Source: TMED14 sp003444795 | Lineage (GTDB): Bacteria > Bacteroidota > Bacteroidia > Flavobacteriales > Schleiferiaceae | Assembly: GCA_963978445.1 (NCBI GenBank) | Contig: CAXBRT010000014.1 | Coordinates: forward strand, 1-22,009 | Direction of reading: 5' to 3' | DNA length: 22,009 bases | Part shown: piece after piece, positions 7,172 to 13,740 of the stretch | How positions within the stretch are numbered: the first letter of the stretch is position 1 | How the letters are laid out: each line of letters opens with the position of its first letter | The notes under the pieces: generated by a model | Database searches by the model: none | What the model saw: only the letters and a program-made list of their open reading frames with translations | What the model was told of the DNA's origin: nothing | Program-made: the position numbers and the translations under genes

Positions 7172-8063
7172 GTACGTAGATTAAACTCGACGTATTCTTC
7201 TTTCCTCCTTTTAGATTGCTCCAAAAACCCTTGAGTGTTGCGGCCGCCCAACGCTTTCTGCCTGTTTTGAAGGATTCGCTCAACAGACTCACATAGTAGG
7301 CGTCCAAAGGCATGGGGTGGATAGAATCCAATTCCCAACCGGTGCTTTCTGCCAATTTCTGGACATCCGTTTTTCTAAAGTGCCAAAAATGGATGGGCAC
7401 ATCCCACGCCGCCCAGTAGGTATCATAGTGGCGACAATCCCAGCTCTCATAGTTCGGAAGCGCCAAAATGAGCGGGGAACCCGGAAGCGCCTTTTCGAAA
7501 AGCACTTCAAGCGTTGCTTTAGGGTCCGGAAGGTGCTCCAAAACGTGAAAAAGAGAAATTCCATCAAATTTCTGAGCGTCTGGCAACTCCTCCAATTTTT
7601 CAAAAACGGGCTGATTTAGGCGTTTTTCGGCTTGTTTTCGGGCATTTTCGCTGATTTCAACCCCAAAAACCGACCAATTCTGCTTTTTCGCCGCTTCCAA
7701 AAAAACACCTATTCCACAACCAACGTCCAGAAGTGCGGGAATTTTTGATTTTACAGGGCTTACGGAATCTAGAAAACGCGCCTTTTTACCCGCCGCCCAA
7801 TTTCGGGTTACATGGTAAACCGCATCAAAAAGTCCTCCCGAGGAATCGTTGTGACTTTTGTACGCGTCCGACTCGTAATAGCGTCCGATATGCTCAGCCG
7901 ATGGGCGAGGACTCGTGCGCTTCATTCCACAAGAAGAACATCCGACAATGGTAAATACCTCATGGCTGACCATGTGGTCTTTCACTTCCTGTGCATGAGC
8001 AACTTCTTCCGATCCACAAATGGGGCACGCGAGAATGGAGTCTAAATGTTCCACGTGAAACAA
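7155..8063 (-). CDS. class I SAM-dependent methyltransferase with N-terminal zinc ribbon
   Basis: A 302-residue cytosolic protein. Two CxxC pairs (Cys13/16 and Cys42/45) form a probable zinc ribbon. A Methyltransf_23-type Rossmann domain follows: LLDVGCGIGVFL (about 111-122) is motif I, FGVEISENARKQAEKR the acidic second strand, FDGISLFHVLEHLPDP the post-I segment, then SPLILALPNYESWDCRHYDTYWAAWDVPIHFWHF. Such proteins in wall-polysaccharide and lipid loci carry the same PNxxS and FWHF blocks, but the substrate here is unknown. The start is a TTG at 8063; the next Met is residue 31 and would cut off the first CxxC. The first six codons are the parS site itself (MFHVEH). It follows the mnmG stop by 1 bp, so it is co-transcribed with mnmG. 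Confidence 0.88.
   Translation of the reverse strand: MFHVEHLDSILACPICGSEEVAHAQEVKDHMVSHEVFTIVGCSSCGMKRTSPRPSAEHIGRYYESDAYKSHNDSSGGLFDAVYHVTRNWAAGKKARFLDSVSPVKSKIPALLDVGCGIGVFLEAAKKQNWSVFGVEISENARKQAEKRLNQPVFEKLEELPDAQKFDGISLFHVLEHLPDPKATLEVLFEKALPGSPLILALPNYESWDCRHYDTYWAAWDVPIHFWHFRKTDVQKLAESTGWELDSIHPMPLDAYYVSLLSESFKTGRKRWAAATLKGFWSNLKGGKKNTSSLIYVLRKPS
8047..8062. promoter_or_regulatory. parS centromere site, copy 1
   Basis: TGTTCCACGTGAAACA is identical to the classic 16-bp ParB-binding parS sequence described from Bacillus subtilis and conserved across bacteria. It lies inside the first six codons of the methyltransferase gene, next to the mnmG stop codon. ParB would load here and spread to segregate the origin region. 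Confidence 0.9.
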
Positions 8064-8064
8064 A

Positions 8065-9912
8065 CTATCGGCCCAAGTGGACCATGAGTATCTGAACGTC
8101 TGCTGGAGACACGCCTGATATTCGGCTAGCCTGACCTAAGGTCTCAGGCCTAATTTTTCCCAACTTCTGACGGCTTTCCATGCTTAGTGCGGTAATTTTT
8201 TCGAAGTTAAAAGTAGCCGGGATCTTTAGGTTCTCTAAACGTTTAAGTTTCTCCACTTGCTCCATTTCCTTCTCAATATAACCGGAATATTTTCGGCCGA
8301 TTTCCACTTGTTCCCAAACTTCCTCCGGGAAATCGGGAACGTCATGTCCTAGATTCTCTAAAATTCCAGAAAGGCTAAGCTGAGGGCGAGCAACTAAAGT
8401 ATCTAATGGGCCTCGCTGCTTGAGTGCTGCTGTGCCCATTGATTCTAAGTAGCTATTAGCCGCATCAGGTTCGACACTTTGTTCGCTCAACCATGCGTCG
8501 GCTTCCCGAAAAGACTCCATTTTTTTGCTGAAACGCTCCCATTGGGTATCATCGATCAAACCGAATGAACGACCCAACTCCGTGAGGCGACGGTCGGCAT
8601 TGTCTTGACGAAGTGTCAAACGGAATTCTGCCCGGCTAGTGAACATTCGGTAGGGTTCTTCCGTGCCCTTGGTGATAAGATCATCAATCAAAACCCCCAT
8701 GTACGCCTGGCTGCGATCTAATAAAAATGCATCCTCGCCTCGCACGCTCAGGTGGGCATTTATTCCTGCCATCAAACCTTGACACGCTGCCTCCTCATAA
8801 CCCGTCGTGCCGTTGATTTGGCCGGCAAAGAATAAGCGCGGCACCAACTTTGTCTCCAAATTATGCTTCAGCTGTGTAGGGGGGAAGTAGTCATATTCAA
8901 CCGCATAACCTGGACGGAAAAAGCGGGCATTTTCAAAACCCGGAACTTTTCGAAGAGCTTCGTGCTGGACCTCTTCTGGAAGTGAGGTACTAAAGCCATT
9001 AATGTATACTTCCACGGTTTCCCAGCCTTCGGGTTCGATAAACATTTGATGGCTCGTCTTGCCTGCGAAGCGGTTGATTTTATCCTCAATACTTGGGCAA
9101 TACCGGGGACCTGAAGACTGAATGGCTCCATTAAAAAGTGGACTTCGATCAAAGCTCGCCCGCAAGGTGTCGTGGACTTCTTCTGAAGTATGGCTAATCC
9201 AACAAGAGCGCTGTTTAGTAAGTGCCTTCGTATCCGTAAAGCTGAACTTCCCAGGTTGATCATCGCCTTTTTGTTCTTCGAATTTGCTATAGTCTAGAGA
9301 ACGACCATCTAGGCGGGGTGGGGTGCCGGTTTTCATTCGGCCCGATTCAAAGCCTAGTGCATTCAAGCAGGCCGTAATACCCTTTGCGGAACCTTCACTA
9401 GAACGTCCACCCGTTATTTGACGCTCTCCAATGTGCATAATGCCATTTAAAAACGTCCCGCTCGTCAGAACTACAGAATTCCCAGCGACTTGAACACCAT
9501 TTTGCAAAACAATCCCCGTTATACCGGAAGTATCCGTTGTAACCGCATCTACCGTACTCTGGATAAATTCTAGATTCTCGATCTGTTCAAGCGTCAAACG
9601 CCATTTCTCGGCAAAACGCCAACGGTCCGATTGAACCCGCGGACTCCACATAGCTGGCCCTTTGGAGCGATTAAGCATGCGAAATTGTATGGCTGTTTCA
9701 TCACTGATGATTCCGCTAAATCCGCCCAGCGCATCAATCTCACGAACGATTTGACCTTTAGCTACGCCTCCCATGGCGGGATTACAACTCATTTGTCCTA
9801 TAGTCTGCATATTCATGGTCACCAATAAAGTTTTGGATCCCATTCGAGCCGCAGCACTTGCCGCTTCACATCCAGCGTGGCCGGCACCAACTACAATTAC
9901 ATCGTACTTCAT
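8065..9912 (-). CDS. mnmG: tRNA uridine-5-carboxymethylaminomethyl(34) synthesis enzyme MnmG
   Basis: FAD-dependent partner of MnmE that installs the carboxymethylaminomethyl group on wobble uridine 34 of several tRNAs. The 615 residues match the family. Seen in order: the FAD site YDVIVVGAGHAGCEAASAAARMG (3-25), the PROSITE-type block GGRSSEGSAKGITACLNALGFESGRMKTGTPPRLDGRS, SGPRYCPSIEDKINRF, GWETVEVYINGFSTSLPEEVQ, AGQINGTTGYEEAACQGLMAGINA, RAEFRLTLRQDNADRRLTE, and the C-terminal helical MnmE-binding domain with YSGYIEKEMEQVEKLKRLENLKIP. The ATG at 9912 abuts a parS site, and a second parS lies just past the stop. It is part of the rpiB-ybeY-mnmG-methyltransferase block. mnmG (gidA) is a common neighbour of origins and parS sites in bacteria. 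Confidence 0.98.
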   Translation of the reverse strand: MKYDVIVVGAGHAGCEAASAAARMGSKTLLVTMNMQTIGQMSCNPAMGGVAKGQIVREIDALGGFSGIISDETAIQFRMLNRSKGPAMWSPRVQSDRWRFAEKWRLTLEQIENLEFIQSTVDAVTTDTSGITGIVLQNGVQVAGNSVVLTSGTFLNGIMHIGERQITGGRSSEGSAKGITACLNALGFESGRMKTGTPPRLDGRSLDYSKFEEQKGDDQPGKFSFTDTKALTKQRSCWISHTSEEVHDTLRASFDRSPLFNGAIQSSGPRYCPSIEDKINRFAGKTSHQMFIEPEGWETVEVYINGFSTSLPEEVQHEALRKVPGFENARFFRPGYAVEYDYFPPTQLKHNLETKLVPRLFFAGQINGTTGYEEAACQGLMAGINAHLSVRGEDAFLLDRSQAYMGVLIDDLITKGTEEPYRMFTSRAEFRLTLRQDNADRRLTELGRSFGLIDDTQWERFSKKMESFREADAWLSEQSVEPDAANSYLESMGTAALKQRGPLDTLVARPQLSLSGILENLGHDVPDFPEEVWEQVEIGRKYSGYIEKEMEQVEKLKRLENLKIPATFNFEKITALSMESRQKLGKIRPETLGQASRISGVSPADVQILMVHLGR

Positions 9913-9928
9913 TGTTCCACGTGAAACA
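9913..9928. promoter_or_regulatory. parS centromere site, copy 2
   Basis: A second exact TGTTCCACGTGAAACA fills 16 of the 21 bp between the ybeY stop and the mnmG start and directly touches the mnmG ATG. The two copies are 1,866 bp apart and bracket mnmG exactly, so neither is likely to be chance. Confidence 0.92.
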
Positions 9929-9933
9929 TTTTC

Positions 9934-10359
9934 TTAAAGGCCATAGGTTGAAGCTAATTGCATGTAGCTCGTTTCTAAAGAACGCATGTGAGATTTTTCT
10001 TCTTCGCTGTGATCCTCGTAGCCACATAAATGCAACAGTCCATGCACCACTACGCGCAACATTTCGTCCCGAACGGATATACCTTGACTCTGGGCATGAT
10101 CCTCTATTCGGTCTATGCTAATCGCCAAATCCCCCTGAACTCGAGTTCCTCTATTCCGATTAAATGTGATGATATCAGTGTAATAATCATGGTCCAAAAA
10201 CTGTCGATTCACCTCCAGTAATTCCTCATCTGACTGCCATTGTATGGAAAGATGACCTAATGTTTTCCTCTCCAATACCGCTACTTCCCTCAACCATTCC
10301 GTCAAATTGTAATTCGGAAAGTTTAGGGGTAAAGGCACCGAAGAGGAGGTTGTCACCAC
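9934..10359 (-). CDS. ybeY: endoribonuclease YbeY (rRNA maturation factor)
   Basis: Single-strand-specific metallo-endoribonuclease involved in 16S rRNA 3' maturation and ribosome quality control. 141 residues, a normal length. Visible are LSIQWQSDEELLEVNRQFLDHDYYTDIITFN, matching the family's NxxyrxxdxpTDVLSF block, GDLAISIDRI, and the zinc motif HGLLHLCGYEDHSEEEKSHM. In the usual HGxLHLxGYDH the third His is at place 11; here that place is Asp with a His right after it, so the third ligand is shifted or replaced. The start is GTG at 10359 (a second GTG follows directly); no ATG is available nearby. It is 3 bp downstream of the rpiB stop and 21 bp upstream of mnmG. Confidence 0.93.
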   Translation of the reverse strand: MVTTSSSVPLPLNFPNYNLTEWLREVAVLERKTLGHLSIQWQSDEELLEVNRQFLDHDYYTDIITFNRNRGTRVQGDLAISIDRIEDHAQSQGISVRDEMLRVVVHGLLHLCGYEDHSEEEKSHMRSLETSYMQLASTYGL

Positions 10360-10362
10360 AGT

Positions 10363-10809
10363 TTAACAGCACTTATTGATTTTGTCCACACGATTTTGAT
10401 GGCGCCCACCTTCAAACGTTTCCGTGATAAATGCGCGGACACATGCCAGGGCTTCTTCCTCATCAATAAAACGAGCGGGTAGTGCGATGACATTCGCATC
10501 ATTATGCTGAACAGCTAACGCAGCAATTTCCGCCTTCCAACAGAGTGCAGAACGAATAGCTGCATGCTTATTGACGGCCATATTAATTCCGTTGCCGCTT
10601 CCACAAATCACAATTCCTCGATCCGCCGTACCTGATTCTACATCGCGTGCTACCGCATGCGCAAAATCAGGATAGTCCACACTTTCGTTGGAATTACATC
10701 CGTGATTTATTACTTTAATTCCTTCATTTTCAAGCAGTTCAATCACTTTATTCTTTAAAGCAGGACCTGCGTGATCATTCCCAATAGAGATAGTTGAAAT
10801 CTTGTTCAT
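10363..10809 (-). CDS. rpiB: ribose-5-phosphate isomerase B
   Basis: Interconverts ribose 5-phosphate and ribulose 5-phosphate in the pentose phosphate pathway. The 148 residues carry the RpiB/LacAB marks: ISIGNDHAGPALKNKVIELL (8-27), the SVDYPDFAHAVARDV block, RGIVICGSGNGINMAVNKHAAIRSALCW with the active-site Cys before GSGNG, and HNDANVIALPARFI, then a short C-terminal extension ending NKCC. The ATG at 10809 is standard. It is the first gene of the leftward block and opens directly off the 336-bp gene-free stretch proposed as an origin. Its start codon overlaps one of the repeated TGTTCAT words of that stretch. Confidence 0.96.
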   Translation of the reverse strand: MNKISTISIGNDHAGPALKNKVIELLENEGIKVINHGCNSNESVDYPDFAHAVARDVESGTADRGIVICGSGNGINMAVNKHAAIRSALCWKAEIAALAVQHNDANVIALPARFIDEEEALACVRAFITETFEGGRHQNRVDKINKCC

Positions 10810-10863
10810 AACGTGGGTATTCTGTTTAGATCCTGTTCATTTTAATCATTAGGTCTTAGATGG

Positions 10864-10940
10864 TTATTCACCATTACGGTCATTTTTTAAACCTACCTGA
10901 AGGACTTATTCACGGTTTTCATTTAACGAAGTTATCCACT
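10864..10940 (+). promoter_or_regulatory. cluster of three DnaA-box-like 9-mers
   Basis: TTATTCACC (10864-10872), TTATTCACG (10906-10914) and TTATCCACT (10932-10940) each differ from TTATNCACA only at the last base. All three are on the + strand, spaced 42 and 26 bp start to start. The TTATYCAC core occurs three times in 77 bp, which is unlikely by chance. Confidence 0.5.
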
Positions 10941-11104
10941 TTCATTCGGCTAGATAATTGCAAACACTTACACCAGAAAAAGGACTATAGTCAATGAAAT
11001 CAAACATTTACAAGAATCTAGATTGTCCATATCCTGTTCATAACCAAGGATAACTGATAAATCCAAATTCACGTATACCTTCTTTTACCACCTTTCAACC
11101 GACT

Positions 11105-11145
11105 ACTACTATTAAGATCTTCTTTTTATATAAAAAAAGTAATGA
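11105..11145. other. A/T-rich tract, possible unwinding element
   Basis: About four fifths of these bases are A or T. The tract includes GATCTTCTTTTTA, loosely like the 13-mers of E. coli oriC, and the perfect 14-bp palindrome TTTTTATATAAAAA at 11123-11136. It also lies just past the aldehyde dehydrogenase stop on the minus strand, so a role as an A/T-rich terminator is an alternative. Confidence 0.4.
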
Positions 11146-12678
11146 TTATATGTTGAATTCAATGCCTTGAGCTAAGGGAAGGGTACTTCCGTAGTTCAAG
11201 GTATTTGTTTGACGACGCATGTAGGCTTTCCAGGAGTCTGATCCACTTTCACGGCCTCCTCCGGTTTCCTTTTCACCGCCGAATGCACCGCCAATTTCCG
11301 CTCCGCTGGTACCAATATTCGCATTCGCGATTCCGCAATCAGAACCACTAGCACTAACGAAGCGATTCGCTTCCTGCATAGAACCGGTCATGATCGCCGA
11401 AGACAATCCTTGTGGAACTCCATTCTGTAATGCAATAGCCTCCTCTAGCGTGGTGTATTTCATGACATACAAAAGAGGGGCAAATGTTTCATGCTGGACA
11501 ATGGACCAATGGTTTTCCACTTCTGCAATCGAAGGACTCACATAGCATCCACTCTCGAAGCCCTCTAATTTTCCGCCTTTCACGAGGAAGCGTCCGCCGG
11601 ACGTTTCCACAGCATCCAGCGCATCGAGGTACATCTTAACCGCCGCTGTATCAATCAATGGACCCATATGGTTACTGGGATCTAAAGGACTGCCAATTTT
11701 AATCTGTTGATATGCGCCTGAAATCGCATCACAAACACGGTCGTAAATGCTCTCATGGATGATGAGACGGCGCGTAGATGTGCATCGCTGTCCTGCAGTA
11801 CCCACGGCACCAAATACGGCAGCTGTGACTGTCATTTTCAAATCAGCGGTTTCTGTGATGATCATGGCATTATTTCCACCTAGTTCCAAAATAGAACGGC
11901 CCAAACGTGCTCCAACGCGTGCACCCACATCTTTACCCATTCGGATAGATCCAGTGGCGGATACTACAGGAATACGGCCATCTTCTGACATGAGAACGCC
12001 AATTTCGCGTCCTCCAGTTACGATCGTAGAGAGCCCTTCTGGAAGCTGGAGTTCAGCTGAAACTTCGTTCCAAATGTGCTGACAAGCTAAAGCGCACAAG
12101 GGTACTTTTTCAGAGGCTTTCCACACACATGCATCACCGCAAATCCATGCCAGGGTTGAATTCCAAGCCCAAACAGCTACAGGGAAATTGAAGGCGGAAA
12201 TAATTCCAATCAAACCCGCAGGATGCCACTGTTCCATCATGAAGTGATCAGGACGTTCGCTTTTAATGGTCAAACCGGTAAGCTGACGGGACAAACCAAC
12301 GGCGAAGTCACAGATGTCAATCATCTCCTGGACTTCTCCAAGTCCTTCTTGGTAGGATTTTCCCATTTCATAGGAAACCAACATACCAAGTGCTTCTTTT
12401 TGCTCGCGGAGTTTATTACCAAAAATGCGGACAGCTTCGCCGCGTTTTGGAGCGGGAACGTCGCGCCATACCTTTTGTGCAGCTTGGGCTGCTTCAATTA
12501 CTTCGTGGTATTGAGCCGTAGTTGTTTCAGAAACTTGTGCAATATGAACACCATCTACAGGAGATGAGGACGAAATCCATTGGTCTGAAAGCAAGGAACG
12601 CCGGCCTATCCAGGTGCCAGCGTTCTGTGCTTGAATACCAAAAGAAGCTAAGACGGTTGCCATTTGGGGTTGTGCCAT
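11146..12678 (-). CDS. aldehyde dehydrogenase, ALDH7 (antiquitin) type
   Basis: NAD(P)-dependent oxidation of an aldehyde; the ALDH7 family acts on alpha-aminoadipic semialdehyde (piperideine-6-carboxylate) in lysine breakdown, which is the best substrate guess. About 510 residues. Family marks: YEMGKSYQEGLGEVQEMIDICDFAVGLSR, EQWHPAGLIGIISAFNFPVAVWAWN, the general base in LELGGNN (Glu about 265), and the catalytic Cys in GTAGQRCTSTRRL (about 299), ending with GGAFGGEKETGGGRESGSDSWKAYMRRQTNT. The frame runs on to an ATG at 12720, but a TACCTTTG promoter element at 12708-12701 lies inside that extension, so the ATG at 12678 is the better start. An AraC-type regulator gene lies directly upstream. 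Confidence 0.9.
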   Translation of the reverse strand: MAQPQMATVLASFGIQAQNAGTWIGRRSLLSDQWISSSSPVDGVHIAQVSETTTAQYHEVIEAAQAAQKVWRDVPAPKRGEAVRIFGNKLREQKEALGMLVSYEMGKSYQEGLGEVQEMIDICDFAVGLSRQLTGLTIKSERPDHFMMEQWHPAGLIGIISAFNFPVAVWAWNSTLAWICGDACVWKASEKVPLCALACQHIWNEVSAELQLPEGLSTIVTGGREIGVLMSEDGRIPVVSATGSIRMGKDVGARVGARLGRSILELGGNNAMIITETADLKMTVTAAVFGAVGTAGQRCTSTRRLIIHESIYDRVCDAISGAYQQIKIGSPLDPSNHMGPLIDTAAVKMYLDALDAVETSGGRFLVKGGKLEGFESGCYVSPSIAEVENHWSIVQHETFAPLLYVMKYTTLEEAIALQNGVPQGLSSAIMTGSMQEANRFVSASGSDCGIANANIGTSGAEIGGAFGGEKETGGGRESGSDSWKAYMRRQTNTLNYGSTLPLAQGIEFNI

Positions 12679-12700
12679 GGGAAAAAACTTAATTCTCCCA

Positions 12701-12708
12701 CAAAGGTA
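12701..12708 (-). promoter_or_regulatory. -7 element of the aldehyde dehydrogenase promoter
   Basis: TACCTTTG on the minus strand is an exact TAnnTTTG match, 22 bp before the ATG at 12678. No TTG is seen at the -33 spacing, which may point to activator dependence, for example on the AraC-type regulator next door; that is inference. Confidence 0.55.
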
Positions 12709-12726
12709 CAGCCCTAACACTAGGTC

Positions 12727-13479
12727 TTAAGCCACTAAGAGGGGCATTTCAGTGGGAATACTTTGATTTTCAGCGTGACGACGCTTCATATACTCTTTAG
12801 GCGTGGTCGCCATCATGCGCTTAAAGGCGGCAATGAAGTTGTTCACATTCGTGTAACCCACCGAATAGGCAAGGGATGCGACATTATTTGATCCGAATTC
12901 AATCATGCGTACGGCATGTTGAATCTTGTAGGACGTGATAATTTCTTTAGGTCCTAACTGGAAGTGACGCAAGCAGGCACGTTGCAAAGAGGAGCGGCTC
13001 ATAAACATTTCTTTCGCCAACATTTCCACATTTAGGTTTTCCTTCATGCGTTTCTGTATGGTCGAAATGATGCGTTCTTTTTCCGTTTGCTCCATGGGAA
13101 TGGAAAATTTATTCCGAGGGCAAATGGACAAAAGGTTCTTCATTTTAAGTACCAATTCCATTGCATCTACGCCCATGGGAATGCAATCAATAGCCCCATT
13201 TTGGAGGTATTGGATGCGGTTGTTCAAGCTGCAGTGTTCCGCAATCATGACGGTACACACATTTTGCAGGCTTTCCTCTGCTTGGAGTTCAGCCATCACA
13301 GCCTCACCGGCATCGAACATCTCGTGCACATCCACCATAATTAGAGATGGTAAATGCAATCCAAAGCCTTGGCTCCATTCCCGAAGGTTGGCTACCGCAG
13401 TAATGTCAAAATGATTGTTTTTGAGAATATTGGAAAAGCGCGATCGCACATCTCCATGGTTGGAAAGTAGTAAAATCAT
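12727..13479 (-). CDS. AraC-family regulator with degenerate receiver domain
   Basis: A 250-residue cytosolic DNA-binding regulator. Residues 1-120 follow the receiver fold: ILLLSNHGD, then SLIMVDVHEM with Asp50 at the phospho-acceptor place, VCTVMIAEHC and NGAIDCIPMGVD. The N-terminal acidic pair is replaced by Ser-Asn, the Thr/Ser after strand 4 by Ala, and the Lys of the usual KPF by another residue, so ordinary phosphotransfer is doubtful. Residues from about 145 to 235 are an AraC HTH_18 domain: LNVEMLAKEMFMSRSSLQRACLRHFQLGPKEIITSYKIQHAVRMI and VASLAYSVGYTNVNNFIAAFKRMMATTPKEYMKRR. No histidine kinase is adjacent. The gene precedes the aldehyde dehydrogenase on the same strand; a role in controlling it is plausible but unproven. 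Confidence 0.88.
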   Translation of the reverse strand: MILLLSNHGDVRSRFSNILKNNHFDITAVANLREWSQGFGLHLPSLIMVDVHEMFDAGEAVMAELQAEESLQNVCTVMIAEHCSLNNRIQYLQNGAIDCIPMGVDAMELVLKMKNLLSICPRNKFSIPMEQTEKERIISTIQKRMKENLNVEMLAKEMFMSRSSLQRACLRHFQLGPKEIITSYKIQHAVRMIEFGSNNVASLAYSVGYTNVNNFIAAFKRMMATTPKEYMKRRHAENQSIPTEMPLLVA

Positions 13480-13561
13480 CAGTGAGCTTGGTTTTTGGTT
13501 GGTAATCCCAATTTACTGAATGATTTCATAGATTTTTAGGTCTCAATTAGGACTAGTGCAT

Positions 13562-13582
13562 ATGTACCCAACATGTACCCAA
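13562..13582. repeat. 11-bp-period tandem repeat ATGTACCCAA
   Basis: ATGTACCCAA occurs at 13562-13571 and again at 13573-13582, one C apart. A one-turn spacing on the same face of the helix suits a protein-binding site such as an operator or integrase arm site. It is in the non-coding stretch upstream of the regulator gene. Confidence 0.5.
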
Positions 13583-13634
13583 TGAGACTAGGGAGGGTAA
13601 CGCCCTTTTTTAATGGCCACCTTTAGACATGGTT

Positions 13635-13661
13635 GCGGATTTGATATCCAGAAGGTGACCA
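13635..13661 (+). repeat. 27-bp direct repeat, copy 1
   Basis: The copy begins GCGGATTTGATATCC and ends GACCA. It matches the copy at 13705 in 24 of 27 positions. It is flanked by an imperfect inverted pair GGCCACCTT (13614) and AAGGTGACC (13652). No coding role is seen. Confidence 0.6.
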
Positions 13662-13704
13662 ACTGGGCGATAACACTTTCCAAAGGCCTGATTGAAAGAT
13701 TGTA

Positions 13705-13731
13705 GCGGATTTGATATCCGGAGGGAGACCA
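13705..13731 (+). repeat. 27-bp direct repeat, copy 2
   Basis: The second copy starts exactly 70 bp after the first. Its middle, CGGAT-TTGAT-ATCCG, is a perfect 5-bp hairpin. With copy 1 it makes up most of the gene-free 375 bp between the regulator gene and tRNA-Cys. Confidence 0.6.
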
Positions 13732-13740
13732 TTATTAGGA

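Larger units (their letters stand above)
10810..11145. other. candidate replication origin (oriC-like gene-free stretch)
   Basis: A 336-bp stretch without a gene and visibly richer in A/T than its surroundings. It holds three same-strand DnaA-box-like 9-mers (10864, 10906, 10932), TGTTCAT words at 10834 and 11035 with a third at the rpiB start (10802), an 11-bp direct repeat ATCCTGTTCAT (10830 and 11031), and an A/T-rich tract at its right end. It lies under 1 kb from two perfect parS sites. That is the composition expected of oriC, but no dnaA gene is in view. The same stretch must also hold the rpiB promoter; I see no clean TAnnTTTG for it. Confidence 0.5.

Noticed and set aside
8860..9265. 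A 131-codon alternative frame within mnmG
   Set aside because: It is on the same strand as mnmG in another frame and has no recognisable features.
10382..10390. TTGTCCACA as a further DnaA box
   Set aside because: It is one change from TTATCCACA but lies within the rpiB coding end, away from the gene-free stretch, so a single match is not informative.
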